Assembly (NCBI RefSeq): GCF_020520425.1
Contig: NC_079489.1
Location: 19,430,001 to 19,494,000, forward strand
Reading direction: 5' to 3'
Length of the DNA stretch: 64,000 bases
Source: Spinacia oleracea
Lineage: Eukaryota > Streptophyta > Magnoliopsida > Caryophyllales > Amaranthaceae
In this document: positions 1 to 9,870 of the stretch, one piece after another
Position numbering within the stretch: position 1 is the first letter of the stretch
How the letters are laid out: the number at the start of each line of letters is the position of its first letter
The notes under the pieces: model-generated
Told to the model about the DNA's origin: nothing
What the model saw: only the letters and a program-made list of their open reading frames with translations
Database searches by the model: none
Translations under genes and position numbers: made by a program

Positions 1-1012
1 TTACCAAATTAGCTACTTTTAAAGTTTTATTTACCAAAACGATTAGTTTTAAATTGTATTTTTCAAAGTAGCTACTCTTTAATTAGTTTTAAAATAAAAA
101 GTAGCTACTCTTTTGACTTTCAATTAAAAACCAATAAATTAGTTTGGGCTTTTTAAAACCAATAAACCGATTTAATTTTTTTACATAGTGAACCGATTTG
201 TATTTTTTTTAATAGTGAATCGATTGACGATTTACTTATACTTCTAACCTCTTAGCAACTTCAAATAAATAAATTATAGGGACTTTCTCTCAAATATTAC
301 AAATATAAAGAAATTAGTTGAACAGTTGTTGCAAATATTGTTAATTCGATCTCTTAGATACGTGAATTCGTTGTGTTAAACGAATTTGCTTGGCAAACTC
401 GATCAACCAAGAATTTAACATACTCTAAAAACCGTGTATGTGAAAGTGACGTGAAGGAGAAGAGTAGCGCGTGCAATAAAGGCTCCTAACCATTCAAATT
501 TTTGCGTCATTATCCCTACAAGTCATACCACTATCTTATTGTAGCCAATTGTATTTTTTTATTTTTTAAATTATTGTAATTTCTCATTATTAAGCATAAA
601 ACTATGATATTGAGTAAAAATTAATTAAAATAATTAATTAATAATTAACTTATAATTGGAGCAAGAATTAGGTAGCAATGGTGTAACTTGAGAAGATGAT
701 GCATCATAACAATCATGCATAATACAAATTCGCCCAACATTTGAGTTTAGGTTGTCAAAAAGTAAACGTAATTAAAATATTAAAATAGGCAAAAAAAATA
801 TGGTGTATCGTGTATGTATTAAAAATATATGAACCAAACAAAACCAGTTTAATTGTTTTTGCCAAAAAATGAAAATAGTCATTTTGGTAAATAAATTATA
901 CGTACTAGCTAATTTGAGAAATAGATTTTAAAAATAGCCATTTTGGTAAATAAAATTGTAAAAGTAGCTAGTTTGGGTAAAAGATCCGTAAAAGTTTAGG
1001 GTAATTTTCCCT
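1..1012. mobile_element. TIR DNA transposon (non-autonomous), left end cut by window
   Basis: Bases 1-36 and 945-980 are near-perfect inverted repeats of each other (both about 36 bp, built on the motif TTTATTTACC with TAGCTACTTTTA). The right end continues to a probable terminus with TTAGGGTAATTTTCCC near 1012. Further degenerate copies of the same motif lie inside both arms (around 60-110 and 850-930), a subterminal-repeat arrangement common in Mutator-like or other TIR elements. The interior is AT-rich and holds no coding region that I can see. The left terminus and target duplication lie outside the window, so the superfamily is not fixed. Confidence 0.55.
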
Positions 1013-1130
1013 GTCAAGGCTGTTAGAATATTATTTTCGGGTTCGGGGTAATTCGGGTCTGTCATTTTCAGGTTCGGATTTACAAATGCTTGTTCAAGAC
1101 CAAAAACGTACTTTGGGGTTCGGGTTGACC

Positions 1131-1372
1131 CAACGGGTTGAGAGATTTAAAAACACGTATTATATTCCCTTAATTTAATACGCGTTTTTAAATCTCTCAA
1201 CCCGTTGTAATACGAAATTATAACTATTGTTCAAACCCGGCAAAATATATAATTTTGTATTACAATACTGAGTTTTGCCGGATTTGAACAATACTGATTT
1301 TAATACGCGTATTATATATTCCCTTAATTTAATACGCATTTTTAAATCTCTCAGCCCGTTGTAATACGATAT
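1131..1372. repeat. Foldback/inverted-repeat sequence
   Basis: Bases 1131-1154 and 1184-1207 are a perfect 24-bp inverted repeat around a 29-base AT-rich loop. A second nested inverted pair (about 1226-1245 and 1272-1292, with core GCCGG/CCGGC) follows, and the right arm of the first pair is repeated near 1345-1372. This is a hairpin-rich non-coding sequence, possibly a foldback transposon remnant. The small minus-strand ORF across it is a by-product. Confidence 0.6.
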
Positions 1373-1448
1373 TATATACCATGTCATTGCCTTACTGGGA
1401 GTAATTTTTCTAAACTGGATTTGTATTAATTCTCTGCACTTCTTTCAG

Positions 1449-1582
1449 TTGCTAAATTCTAAGTATATCTTTCACCTTTCACGTTCAGTGATTGTTCATG
1501 CGTTAGATGAGAAGGCCAGAGCTTATTATGATTTAGAAAGTCGTTGGGAATCGGGGAAGCCACCAGCTGAATCAAACCAGGT
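1449..1582 (+). other. Possible isolated exon fragment, unidentified
   Basis: An open stretch is bounded by an acceptor-like TTTCAG just before 1450 and a donor-like CAG/GTTTAC near 1580. It would encode a charged, helix-like peptide containing HALDEKARAYYDLESRWES. The composition looks more like protein than the surrounding AT-rich DNA, but I do not recognise the family and find no neighbouring exons. It may be a captured or relic exon. Confidence 0.2.
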
Positions 1583-2010
1583 TTACATTCTTACCTACTT
1601 GACTGTATCAGCTCATCGGAAATGGACAATAGCTTCTTTTTAATGCCATGAAAACTAATTTACATAGTTACATGTTAACATTTTAGATTGTCAGTAAATT
1701 GATTAGAGAAATTTGATGAATATCTAGTCTTAGTTGTCAATCAGTCAGGGGAGAAATCAAATTGGATGTTTAATACAAGTAACAACAGATTGAGCATGCA
1801 CAAAGCTTATTGCAACAACTAACAACTTATTTCAGTTTAACATCTGTCATTTGTCAACTAACATTGGTGCTAGACCTGGTTATTGGACAGGGTAGTCCAA
1901 TAGTTATTGGGTTAGAGTCAAGTTAATAGGGTTTTTATTGAGCAAGACTCTTATTGGACAACGCTTGTATTGGACATGGTCATAATGAGGTCAAACTTAT
2001 ACCGCAATAA

Positions 2011-2518
2011 TTCTGAAAGACATCATCATTGGACAGGGTTAGAGTCCAATGATGATGTGTTTCAAGTGCTTTTAGCTTTCGTTTTGGTTTACAAACGGGA
2101 TCTTGTAGACTATGATTCCTGTTGTATAAGTAATTTTTGTGGGCATGTTTTGAATCTTTGATCCTTTATTTGGAAAAATCATTTGATAATGAGAGTGGTT
2201 TGCTAATATGTCTACAAATATGTAATTGACTTACAAGTTACAAGGATCCTTGTATTATTTTTATTTATGACTCCGCATATCCTTCGTGCAGCTACGGTCA
2301 CCATATTTCACCGCAAAAGCAACATTAGAGGTGATTAAAATTCGGCCCGAGCTGGTCTTTAACACAAAAAGTATGTCCAAACCTATAAATTTGGTGTGGG
2401 ATTTGCGAGCTGAAACGGGCTTTAATTTTCGTGCAGCTAGTCACCACATTTCACGCAAAAGAACATGTAGCTATCCTGTGTACCCTCTAATTAAACCTCC
2501 TGCACGGGCCGCACGGCT
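2011..2518 (+). repeat. Dispersed repeat D, copy 1
   Basis: This stretch of about 500 bp is highly similar to 9299-9803. It contains an internal direct repeat (CGTGCAGCTA followed by GTCACCA, near 2287 and 2431). A 17-bp stub of the same repeat also marks the unit B/C junction at 31108-31124. No convincing coding content; the 88-aa ORF inside it is not conserved in length in copy 2. It probably belongs to a larger element duplicated with the RNase blocks. Confidence 0.7.
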
Positions 2519-2540
2519 GCACCCGCCTTCCCGCGTATAT

Positions 2541-2826
2541 AAGGTAGTTTAGGTAGCGGGTAGCGATTGGGTAACTTTTGTCAAACGTTAAAATTAGTAC
2601 TGTTTAAAGTAGCAGGTAGTGTTTGGCAAATTTATAGTGTTTTAACAATATTCTAGCTTTTATTTTATTTTACAATATCAATTGTTAGTTTTACCGAACA
2701 CTCATACTAGTTACCCACTACTTTGACAGCTAACCGTTAACCGCTACTACTCACCGTTACCCGCTACTCTACTCGCTACTCAACCGCTAACCATTATCTG
2801 GTACCGCTAATTTACCCAAACAGGGT
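2541..2826. mobile_element. MITE-like element with GGTAGCGG-type motifs
   Basis: The left side carries GTAGCGGGTAGCG motifs. The right side carries many inverted versions (CCGCTAC, CCGTTA) and ends near ACCCAAACAGGG. The two sides are loosely inverted copies, as in hAT-type plant MITEs whose ends read CCCTGTTTGG. I could not identify an 8-bp target duplication, and the left terminus seems degraded. Confidence 0.4.
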
Positions 2827-2835
2827 TATAATACC

Positions 2836-3215
2836 ACATAAAGAAACCTTCCTTTCCAATTTCCATAGTCATTTCAATATCACCCACCTGACTAAAAGAA
2901 AAGCCATTTGGTCTATAGGAATGCAAACCTCACGCTCAAAACTTTATAACATTTCACGGAATCTGATTTGAGGTATGCAATTCACAATCTTTGAAATACT
3001 AACAATAATACTTCACTAATAATAAGGGTACAAGACATCAAATAGTTGTAAAATGGAATAAAAATAACAAGGCACTACACTGAAATCGTCAAATAAATAA
3101 AGAAACTTCTTTGCTACTCCTTTTGTTAGCAAATACAAGTTACAATAAACAATGAACTGTTCGACTGACTTCAACATAAGCCTATTATTATTATTGAATA
3201 TTGCCTAGCTATGAT
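2836..3215. other. Intergenic, nothing recognised
   Basis: AT-rich sequence without a supported ORF, repeat or RNA gene. If the minus-strand repeat ORF at 3216-3965 is transcribed, this would be its 3' flank. Confidence 0.5.
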
Positions 3216-3965
3216 TTAGAAGGTGCAGGGGTTGGAAACCATTGGCTGGTTTACTTCATGAAGACAATAAGGTAGCTGGGATAACCTTTCCACCTCATTC
3301 CTTCTACGATCATAAAATTCTCCATCTGTTTCATAATCAATATAAACCGTGTTATTGTCGAAAAAACTTAATATTTCAAGAGTTAAGAAAGCGCTATCAG
3401 TTGACGAATCATCATCTTCATCTTCATTTTCTTGATCATCATCTTCAGGTCCCTGTCCTCCTGGTTGTGAGGTTAATAAGTTCATTTCAATGGATGAATG
3501 TAATCCAACTTTATCTTCAACTTGAATCGAAGAAGATGAGTTATCCACTGTACCTGATTCTGAGGGTAATAAGTTCATTTCAGTGAATGAATGTAATCCA
3601 ACTTCATCTTCAACTTGAACCAATAAAGATGAATGATCCACTGTACCTGATTGTGAGGGTAATAAGTTCATTTCAATGGATGAATGTAATCCAACTTCAA
3701 CCGATGAACCTAAGTTCATTTCAGTGAATGAATGTAATCCAACTTCATCTTCAACTTCAACTTCAACCGATGAAGATGAATGATCCACTGTACCAATGGA
3801 TGAATGTAATCCAACTTCAACTTCAATGGATGGATATAGTCCAACTTCAACCGATGAAGATGAATGATCCATTGTACCAATGGATGAATGTAATCCAACT
3901 TCAACGGATGAATGTAATCCAACTTCAACTAATGAAGATGAATGATCAACTGTACCAATCTCCTA
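3216..3965 (-). CDS. Acidic tandem-repeat ORF, possible exon, function unknown
   Basis: A long minus-strand open frame runs from about 3965 (just after a TAG that could be a splice acceptor AG) to a stop at 3216; the first in-frame ATG is at 3872. The N-terminal part is made of imperfect repeats of roughly 15-30 residues around GLHSSIEMNLLPS and TVDHSSSSVEVEDEV. They are followed by an acidic run (PEDDDQENEDEDDDSS) and a non-repetitive tail with aromatic and charged residues. The repeats vary mostly without breaking the frame, which favours coding history, but repeat DNA in multiples of three can do this by chance. Its upstream flank (3950-4060) is the same sequence that precedes RNase-like copies, so it may be fused to that duplicated region. 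Family not recognised. Confidence 0.35.
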
Positions 3966-4397
3966 CCTCCCAAACACACACATTCTATGCATATCAAACT
4001 TGTTTTAATTTTTTTCAAAGAAAATTGAACTCTATATAAAGTATACGAAAGTGCAATTTTAAATGTAAAGTAAGTCTTATTATCTTATTAATACAAGTAC
4101 TCATAATCATTCTTCAGTCTTTAGTCCCCCTCTAAATGAAATTAGTAACTTAATATATCTTGCTGATTATGTGTTCTATTTCTTTTGCCCTTCAAAACAT
4201 GCTTTCTACACATTTCTAAGTATGTGTTTTACAATTATATATTATATAATATATACTCCGTATATATAAAATATTATACATGTAATATTGTAATAGTAAT
4301 ATTGGTGGACATGTGTAACAATGTACCTCTTCAATTGGTATATTATTTGAACTCGCTATTATTTCCGGACAGAGGAAGGTAGTCCTCAAATGTGCAC

Positions 4398-4407
4398 TAT
4401 ATAAAGG
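4398..4407 (+). promoter_or_regulatory. TATA box of RNase-like copy 1
   Basis: TATATAAAGG lies 73 bp before the ATG at 4471. The same element stands at almost the same distance before copy 2 (5077-5084) and copy 3 (5833-5840), so the promoter was duplicated with each exon copy. Confidence 0.5.
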
Positions 4408-4470
4408 ATATGATATTAATACAATTCTTACATTATTTGATCCCTCTTTAGTCTTTAGTCCTCGCTTAAA

Positions 4471-4680
4471 ATGAAATCAGTAACCTTAATCTTGGTATTT
4501 ATGTGTTCTCTTTCTTCTATCATTTTCACTCATTCAGCTCTAACGTCTCATATTTGGAATCACGTATTAGCTTTACAATGCGGTGTTAACTATTGTAAAC
4601 CCCAAATTGATGCAGGAAAAAACAGCAATAATTGCACAATCTCCTACCTCCCACAACACACACATTTATGCATATTATAA
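4471..4680 (+). pseudogene. Truncated RNase T2-like exon 1, copy 1
   Basis: Starts with a clear signal peptide (MKSVTLILVFMC... to about residue 24) followed by IWNHVLALQ and VNYC. This corresponds to the N-terminal beta-strand and first cysteine region of ribonuclease T2 proteins (usual form LALQWP..YC). After VNYCK the frame departs from copies 2 and 3: a stretch of about 67 bp present there is missing here, with TGTAAAC at both ends of the deleted stretch in the other copies. The ORF therefore runs into non-homologous residues and stops at 69 aa. It lacks both catalytic histidine boxes. Expression as a small secreted peptide cannot be excluded. Confidence 0.65.
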
Positions 4681-5149
4681 TGGTTTTAATTTTTTTTTAA
4701 AGAAAATTGAACTCTATATAAAGGATACGAAAGTGCAATTTCAAATGTAAGGTAAGTATTATTATCTTATTAATACAAGTATTCTTAATCATTCTTCAGT
4801 CTTTAGTCCCCCTCAAAATGAAATTAGTAACCTTAATCTTGGTATTTATGTGTTCTATTTCTTTTGCCATCCAAAACATGCTTTCTACACATTTCTAAGT
4901 ATGTGTTTTACAATTATATATTATATAATATCTACTCCGTATATATAAAATATTAAACATGTAATATTGTAATAGTAACATTGGTGGACATGTGTAACAA
5001 TGTACCTCTAAAATTGGTATATTGTTTGAACTCGCTATTATTTCCGGACAGAGGGAGGTAGTCCTCAAATGAGCATTATATAAAGAATACAACATTAATA
5101 CAATTCTTACATTATTTGATCCTTCTTCAGTCTTTAGTCCTCGCTCAAA

Positions 5150-5335
5150 ATGAAATCAGTAACCTTAATCTTGGTATTTATGTGTTCTATTTCTTCTGTC
5201 TTTTTCACTCATTCAGCTCTAACGTCCCCCATTTGGAATCACGTATTAGCTTTGCAATACGGTGTTAACTATTGTAAACTCAACAACCGCTACGGTGCTC
5301 CAATTAATTTTGAGAGCATAACTGCTACGGTTTAG
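5150..5335 (+). pseudogene. Truncated RNase T2-like exon 1, copy 2
   Basis: A 61-aa ORF with a signal peptide, the LALQYGVNYCK segment and then YGAPINFESITATV before TAG. In full-length relatives, including the longer pseudogene at 6980, this position reads ENITIHGLWP: catalytic box I with the first active-site histidine. Here the frame ends exactly where the box should begin, so the product cannot be an RNase. A TATA box lies 72 bp upstream. The ORF is almost identical to copy 3 and to the unit C copy at 31178, reflecting recent duplication rather than demonstrated selection. Confidence 0.65.
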
Positions 5336-5905
5336 GCAACAATGTAAACCCCAAATTGATGCAGGAAAAAACAGCAATAATTGCACAATCTCCTACCTCC
5401 CACAACACACACATTCTATGCATATCAAACTGGTTTTAGTTTTTTATAAACAAAATTGAAATCTATATAAAGGATACGAAAGTGCAATTTTAAATGTAAA
5501 GTAAGTCTTATGATCTCATTAATACAAGTACTCTTAAGTCTTAATCATTCTTCAGTCTTTAGTCCCCCCTCAAAATTAAATTAGTAACCTTAATCTTGGT
5601 ATTTATGTGTTCTATTTTTTTTCCGTTCAAAACATATTTTCTACACATTTCTAAATATGTGTTTTACAATTATATATTATATAATATATGCTTCGTATAT
5701 ATAAAATATTAAACATGTAATATTGTAATAGTGACATTGGTGGACATGTGTAACAATGTACCTCTAAAATTGGTATATTGTTTGAACTCGCTATTATTTT
5801 CGGATAGAGGGAGGTAGTCCTCAAATGAGCACTATATAAAGGATATGACATTAATACAATTCTTACATTATTTGATCTCTCTTTAATCTTTAGTCCTTGC
5901 TCAAA

Positions 5906-6091
5906 ATGAAATCAGTAACCTTAATCTTGGTATTTATGTGTTCTATTTCTTCTTTGTTTTTCAGTCATTCAGCTCTAACGTCCCCCATTTGGAATCACGT
6001 ATTAGCTTTGCAATACGGTGTTAACTATTGTAAACTCAACAACCTCTACGGTGCTCCAATTAATTTTGAGAGCATAACTGCTACAGTTTAG
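5906..6091 (+). pseudogene. Truncated RNase T2-like exon 1, copy 3
   Basis: The same 61-aa structure as copy 2, with a few substitutions (LFFSHS for VFFTHS, NNL for NNR). ATG at 5906 is chosen by alignment with the other copies and by the TATA box 73 bp upstream (5833-5840). It lacks catalytic box I, box II and the C-terminal disulfide region. Around it lie extra half-copies of the leader (for example 4819, MKLVTLILVFMCSIS), which run out within about 26 codons. Confidence 0.65.
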
Positions 6092-6979
6092 GCAACAATG
6101 TAAACCCCAAATTGATGCAGGAAAAAAAAACAACAATAATTGAACAATCTCCTACCTCCCACAACACACACATTCTATGCATATCAAACTGGTTTTAATT
6201 TTTTAAAGAAAATTGAACTCTATATAAAGCATACGAAAGTGTAATTTCAAATGTAAATTAAGTTTTATTATCTTATTAATACAAGTACTCTTAATCATTC
6301 TTCAGTCTTTAGTCTCCCCTCAAAATTAAATTAGTAACCTTAATCTTGGTATTTATGTGTTCTATTTCTTTTGCCCTCCAAAACATGCTTTCTACACATT
6401 TTATATATTCTAAGTATATATTATATAATATATACTCAGAATATATAAAATATATACTCTGAATATATAAAATATTAAACATGTAATATTGTAATAGTAA
6501 CATTGATGGACATGTGTAACAATGTACCTCTAACATACAAGTATTCTTATTCATTCTTCAGTCTTTAGTCTTGTGTTCTATTTCTTTTACCCTCCAAAAC
6601 AATCTTTCTACTTAACTGGTCATGGACATTGCTCTTGTAGGTAATATATATGCAAGCTGAAATTGTAACTTCTCAAAGAAAAATTATGTTAATACATCAT
6701 TTTCACGCTAAAGACAAATTATGTTAAATACATTATTTTCACGCTAACTAAGGGTTTAGGCAACAATGTAAACCCCAAATTGATGGAGGAAAAAAAATAT
6801 TGCACAATCTCCCACCTTTCACATAACACACATTCTATGCATATCAAACAGGTTTTAAATTCTTCAAGCAAATTGAACCCTATATAAAGAATACAAAAGT
6901 GCAATTCCAAATGTAAAGTATGTCCTTTTATCTTATTCATACAATTCTTAATCCCTCTTCATTCTTTAGTGTCTTCAAA

Positions 6980-7745
6980 ATGAAATAAGTAACCTTAATC
7001 TTGGTATTTATGTGTTCTTTTTCTTATGTCTTATTCACTCATTCAGCTCTAATGTCTCCTATATATTTGGAATCACGTATTAGATTTGACATACGGTGTT
7101 AACTATTGTGAAGACAACAACTGCTACGGTGCTTGATTGATTATGAGAACATAACTATCCATGGGCCCAATTCACAATTGTTCTCTATACCCGGTCAACA
7201 TCATCGAGATACGACCCTCACATTGTGTGACTCGAGATCCACATTGACATTAAGCGATGTTGCGTCAATGCAAAGACAACTTGAGTTATTTTGGCCAACT
7301 GTTAATCGGTTACCGGATTCAAGGGCAACCACGAGGGTTATAGAGGGAAAAAACATGGAACTTGTAGTATGTTAGACACTTTTACGTAGTTTAGTCACAC
7401 GCATAATATATATTCTAGTGTGAGTCCCAGACTTGATTTTGAGAGGTAAGATACTTGATTTCTGTTCTTTAAATAATTTAGTATGAATTGTATATAACTA
7501 ATAATAATTTTCATGTTCATTATTTTATAGAGTTCCCTCCCAACAACAACCAAAATTACCATGTGAGTGACGTTGAGAATTACCATGTGAGGACATCATA
7601 TCCAATGCCATACTTATACTGCAACAACATGGATGTAGATGATATGCTGAAACACATTTTCTACTGTTTGGATGCTACGGGTAATGTAGTTGAAAGTTGC
7701 TTTAAGTATTACGCTGATGTATCCAACTGTCATCCAACCAATTAA
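6980..7745 (+). pseudogene. RNase T2 (S-like RNase) pseudogene, unit A
   Basis: The most complete RNase relic in this unit. It begins MK-stop-VTLILVFMC (nonsense at codon 3) and has frame breaks around the VNYC region. It then has an open stretch at 7133-7375 carrying the box I neighbourhood ENITIHGPNS; the two codons for LW of the canonical IHGLWP are deleted. LCDSRSTLTLSDVASMQRQLELFWP follows, as in T2 RNases. Box II (normally FWxHEWxxHG) is degraded to EGKNMELVVC and a stop. A plausible 85-bp intron (GTAAG at 7446, AG at 7530) leads into a well-preserved C-terminal exon: FPPNNNQNYHVSDVENY, PYLYCNN, FYCLDATGNVVESC. The two cysteine blocks fit the T2 fold. Catalytically dead. Confidence 0.75.
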
Positions 7746-7791
7746 GGGCTTCTATATCCTACCAATGTAATATAAGAAGTTTTAAGTATTA

Positions 7792-8049
7792 CTTCCTCCG
7801 TTTAGAAATATTCGCAACGTTTGGATATTTTACACTATTCACATATTCTACTTTGACTATTGTTGGTGATTTATATGTTAGATAAAACATAGTCATGTGG
7901 GATCTTGTTATATTCGTCTCAATGCTTATTTTTAAAATATCAACTTTTATAATTTTTGCTTGAATAGGATTTAAGATATAAACGATCAAAATTATGCATT
8001 GGCATGCGTGAAAGTGACCAACGTTCTGAGTATTTCTAAACGGAGGAAT
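7792..8049. mobile_element. Stowaway-like MITE, 258 bp (unit A copy)
   Basis: Terminal inverted repeats (CTTCCTCCGTTTAGAAATA at the left; the inverted ATTCCTCCGTTTAGAAATA at the right) are flanked by TA on both sides (7790-7791, 8050-8051), the target preference of Tc1/mariner-derived Stowaway MITEs. The same element sits at the same place, just after the RNase C-terminal exon, in units B and C, so it inserted before the block was triplicated. A minus-strand ORF across it is spurious. Confidence 0.75.
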
Positions 8050-9133
8050 TATTATATACATTTTAATAATAATATAAATATTATTATTACAAAGTATTGT
8101 TTTTGAAGGTTTATGGTATAATAATAAATAAAATACGTTATCTATTGTGTTCCAAATCCCTTGTAATTATAACTTACTTCTTCCTTCTGTTATTCTTTAA
8201 AGGTGATCATTAATATATATACGATGATATATTCAACCTAGCTAAAATGAGAAAAATAACATGTTAGTTCAAACAATCTACCAATTTTAGAGGTACAATA
8301 TTGTAACATATGTCCACCAATATTACTATGCAATATTTTAATATTTTATAACACATGTATCATATTTGTATAATATATGTGTAATACGTGTACATGATAT
8401 ATAATTTTTATAATATATATTCTATATTATATATTATATAATATATAATTTTCTTTATCTGCTACGCAGTTTTTATGTATAAAAGTTTTCTGAATGACGG
8501 GGTGGGCCTTTGCCCACCCCAGGCCTGCCCCTAAGTCAACCACTGGCTATTCTGTACATGTTATCATTGTCTGCAAGATATTGGAGAGCCTTAGAAATTA
8601 GGAGTTTATTTGTTTGCAACGTAGCATGATTTATGCAGTGTTAGCCATTGCCTTCCTTTTATGTCTATTATACGAAGTGATAATGTTGAGGGCTTTGAGG
8701 AAGTTAGGAAGTTATGCAAAATGACAGCTAAACAAATGCTCCATCTGTTCTTAATTAAAATGTATGTAACACTAAGCTTTGCGTACCGACCTGAAATTTT
8801 ATTTAAATACATAGATATTAATGTTAAAGGACAATACTCTACCGACCTATTATGGGTGGCTGGGACTTATCACAGTATCACCAACGGTGAGCTTGCATTT
8901 ATAGGCTTAAAAGCATTTAAATAGGTATTTTATTTCTTCAATGAAGAGAATCAATATTTATGTTTATTTAGAGCCTTATATTTGAAACCCAAAATTCTAA
9001 TGGTAAGAGTCTTTAAAAGCCACATATGTTATATGGGAGCCTATTATACCCTGTTAATATCTCCGGAAAATTATAGGGTTCTTGTTCTCCAAGCAAAACC
9101 ATAACTAATGTATCCTATATATGCCTCGTACTA

Positions 9134-9300
9134 TCTATTACTATATACTAAAAGAGACACCAGGAATGACACGTGTCAATTCCTGGTGCGATTTTTTCCC
9201 GCCAAAAACCCTTTCCTAAAAAAAATATTTATTTTATTCTATTTTTATTTTCTCTTCTTTTGTATAAATGTTTATAAATAGAAAAAATTATAGGATTATT
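9134..9300 (+). mobile_element. Truncated Helitron 5' end (unit A)
   Basis: Begins TCTATTACTATATACTAAAA after an A, the usual plant Helitron 5' end, and matches the first 165 bp or so of the complete 495-bp Helitron at 34413. Its 3' part is replaced by repeat D. Unit B carries the same truncated form at 30939-31107. Confidence 0.6.
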
Positions 9301-9803
9301 CAGAAAGACATCATCATTGGACAGGGTTAGAGTCCAATAATGACGTCTTTCAAGTGCTTTTAGCTTTCGTTTTGGTTTACAAACGGGATCTTGTAGACTA
9401 TGATTCCTATTGTATAAGTAATTTTTGTGGGCATGTTTTGAATCTTTGATCCTTTATTTGGAAAAATCATTTGATAATGAGAGTGGTTTGCTAATATGTT
9501 TACAAATATGTAATTGACCTACAAGTTACAAGGATCCTTGTATTATTTTTATTTATGACTCCGCATATCCTTCGTGCAGCTACGGTCACCATATTTCACG
9601 GCAAAACCAACATTAGAGGTGATTAAAATTCGGCCCGAGCTGGTCTTTAACACAAAAAGTATGTCCAAACCCATAAATTTGGTGTGGGCTTTGCTAGCTG
9701 AAACGGGCTTTTTCGTGCAGCTAGTCACCACATTTCACTGCAAAAGAACATGTAGCTATCCTGTGTACCCTTTAATTAAACCTCCTGCACGGGCCGCATG
9801 GCT
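9299..9803 (+). repeat. Dispersed repeat D, copy 2
   Basis: A close copy of 2011-2518 with small indels. It joins abruptly, at GCATGGC/TTCAACAATC, to the 3' end of the internal region of gypsy element 1, marking a recombination or deletion junction rather than a normal retrotransposon insertion edge. Confidence 0.7.
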
Positions 9804-9870
9804 TCAACAATCATTTTATAAATCTAATTTTCAAGTTTCGAGGACGAAACTTTTTCTAAGGGGGTAAGAA

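Larger units (their letters stand above)
4060..9298 (+). repeat. Segmental repeat unit A (RNase T2-like pseudogene block)
   Basis: First of three large direct copies; unit B is 19180-21997 plus 30138-31124, and unit C is 31125-34412. All contain truncated RNase T2 exon 1 copies, a longer RNase pseudogene, a shared Stowaway-like MITE, a GGGGTGGGC/GCCCACCCC hairpin (near 8499 in this unit), and the first part of a Helitron. Inside unit A the exon-1 piece itself is tandemly repeated about every 680-750 bp, each with a TATA box. The unit appears entirely non-functional or nearly so. Confidence 0.8.

Noticed and set aside
7789..8061. 90-aa minus-strand ORF, with copies at 21458 and 33067
   Set aside because: Spans the non-coding Stowaway-like MITE from end to end.
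8661..8924. 87-aa ORF repeated in units A, B and C
   Set aside because: Unit C has a one-base deletion (TTATTAAATA for TTATTTAAATA) that breaks the frame, and the sequence shows no known family.
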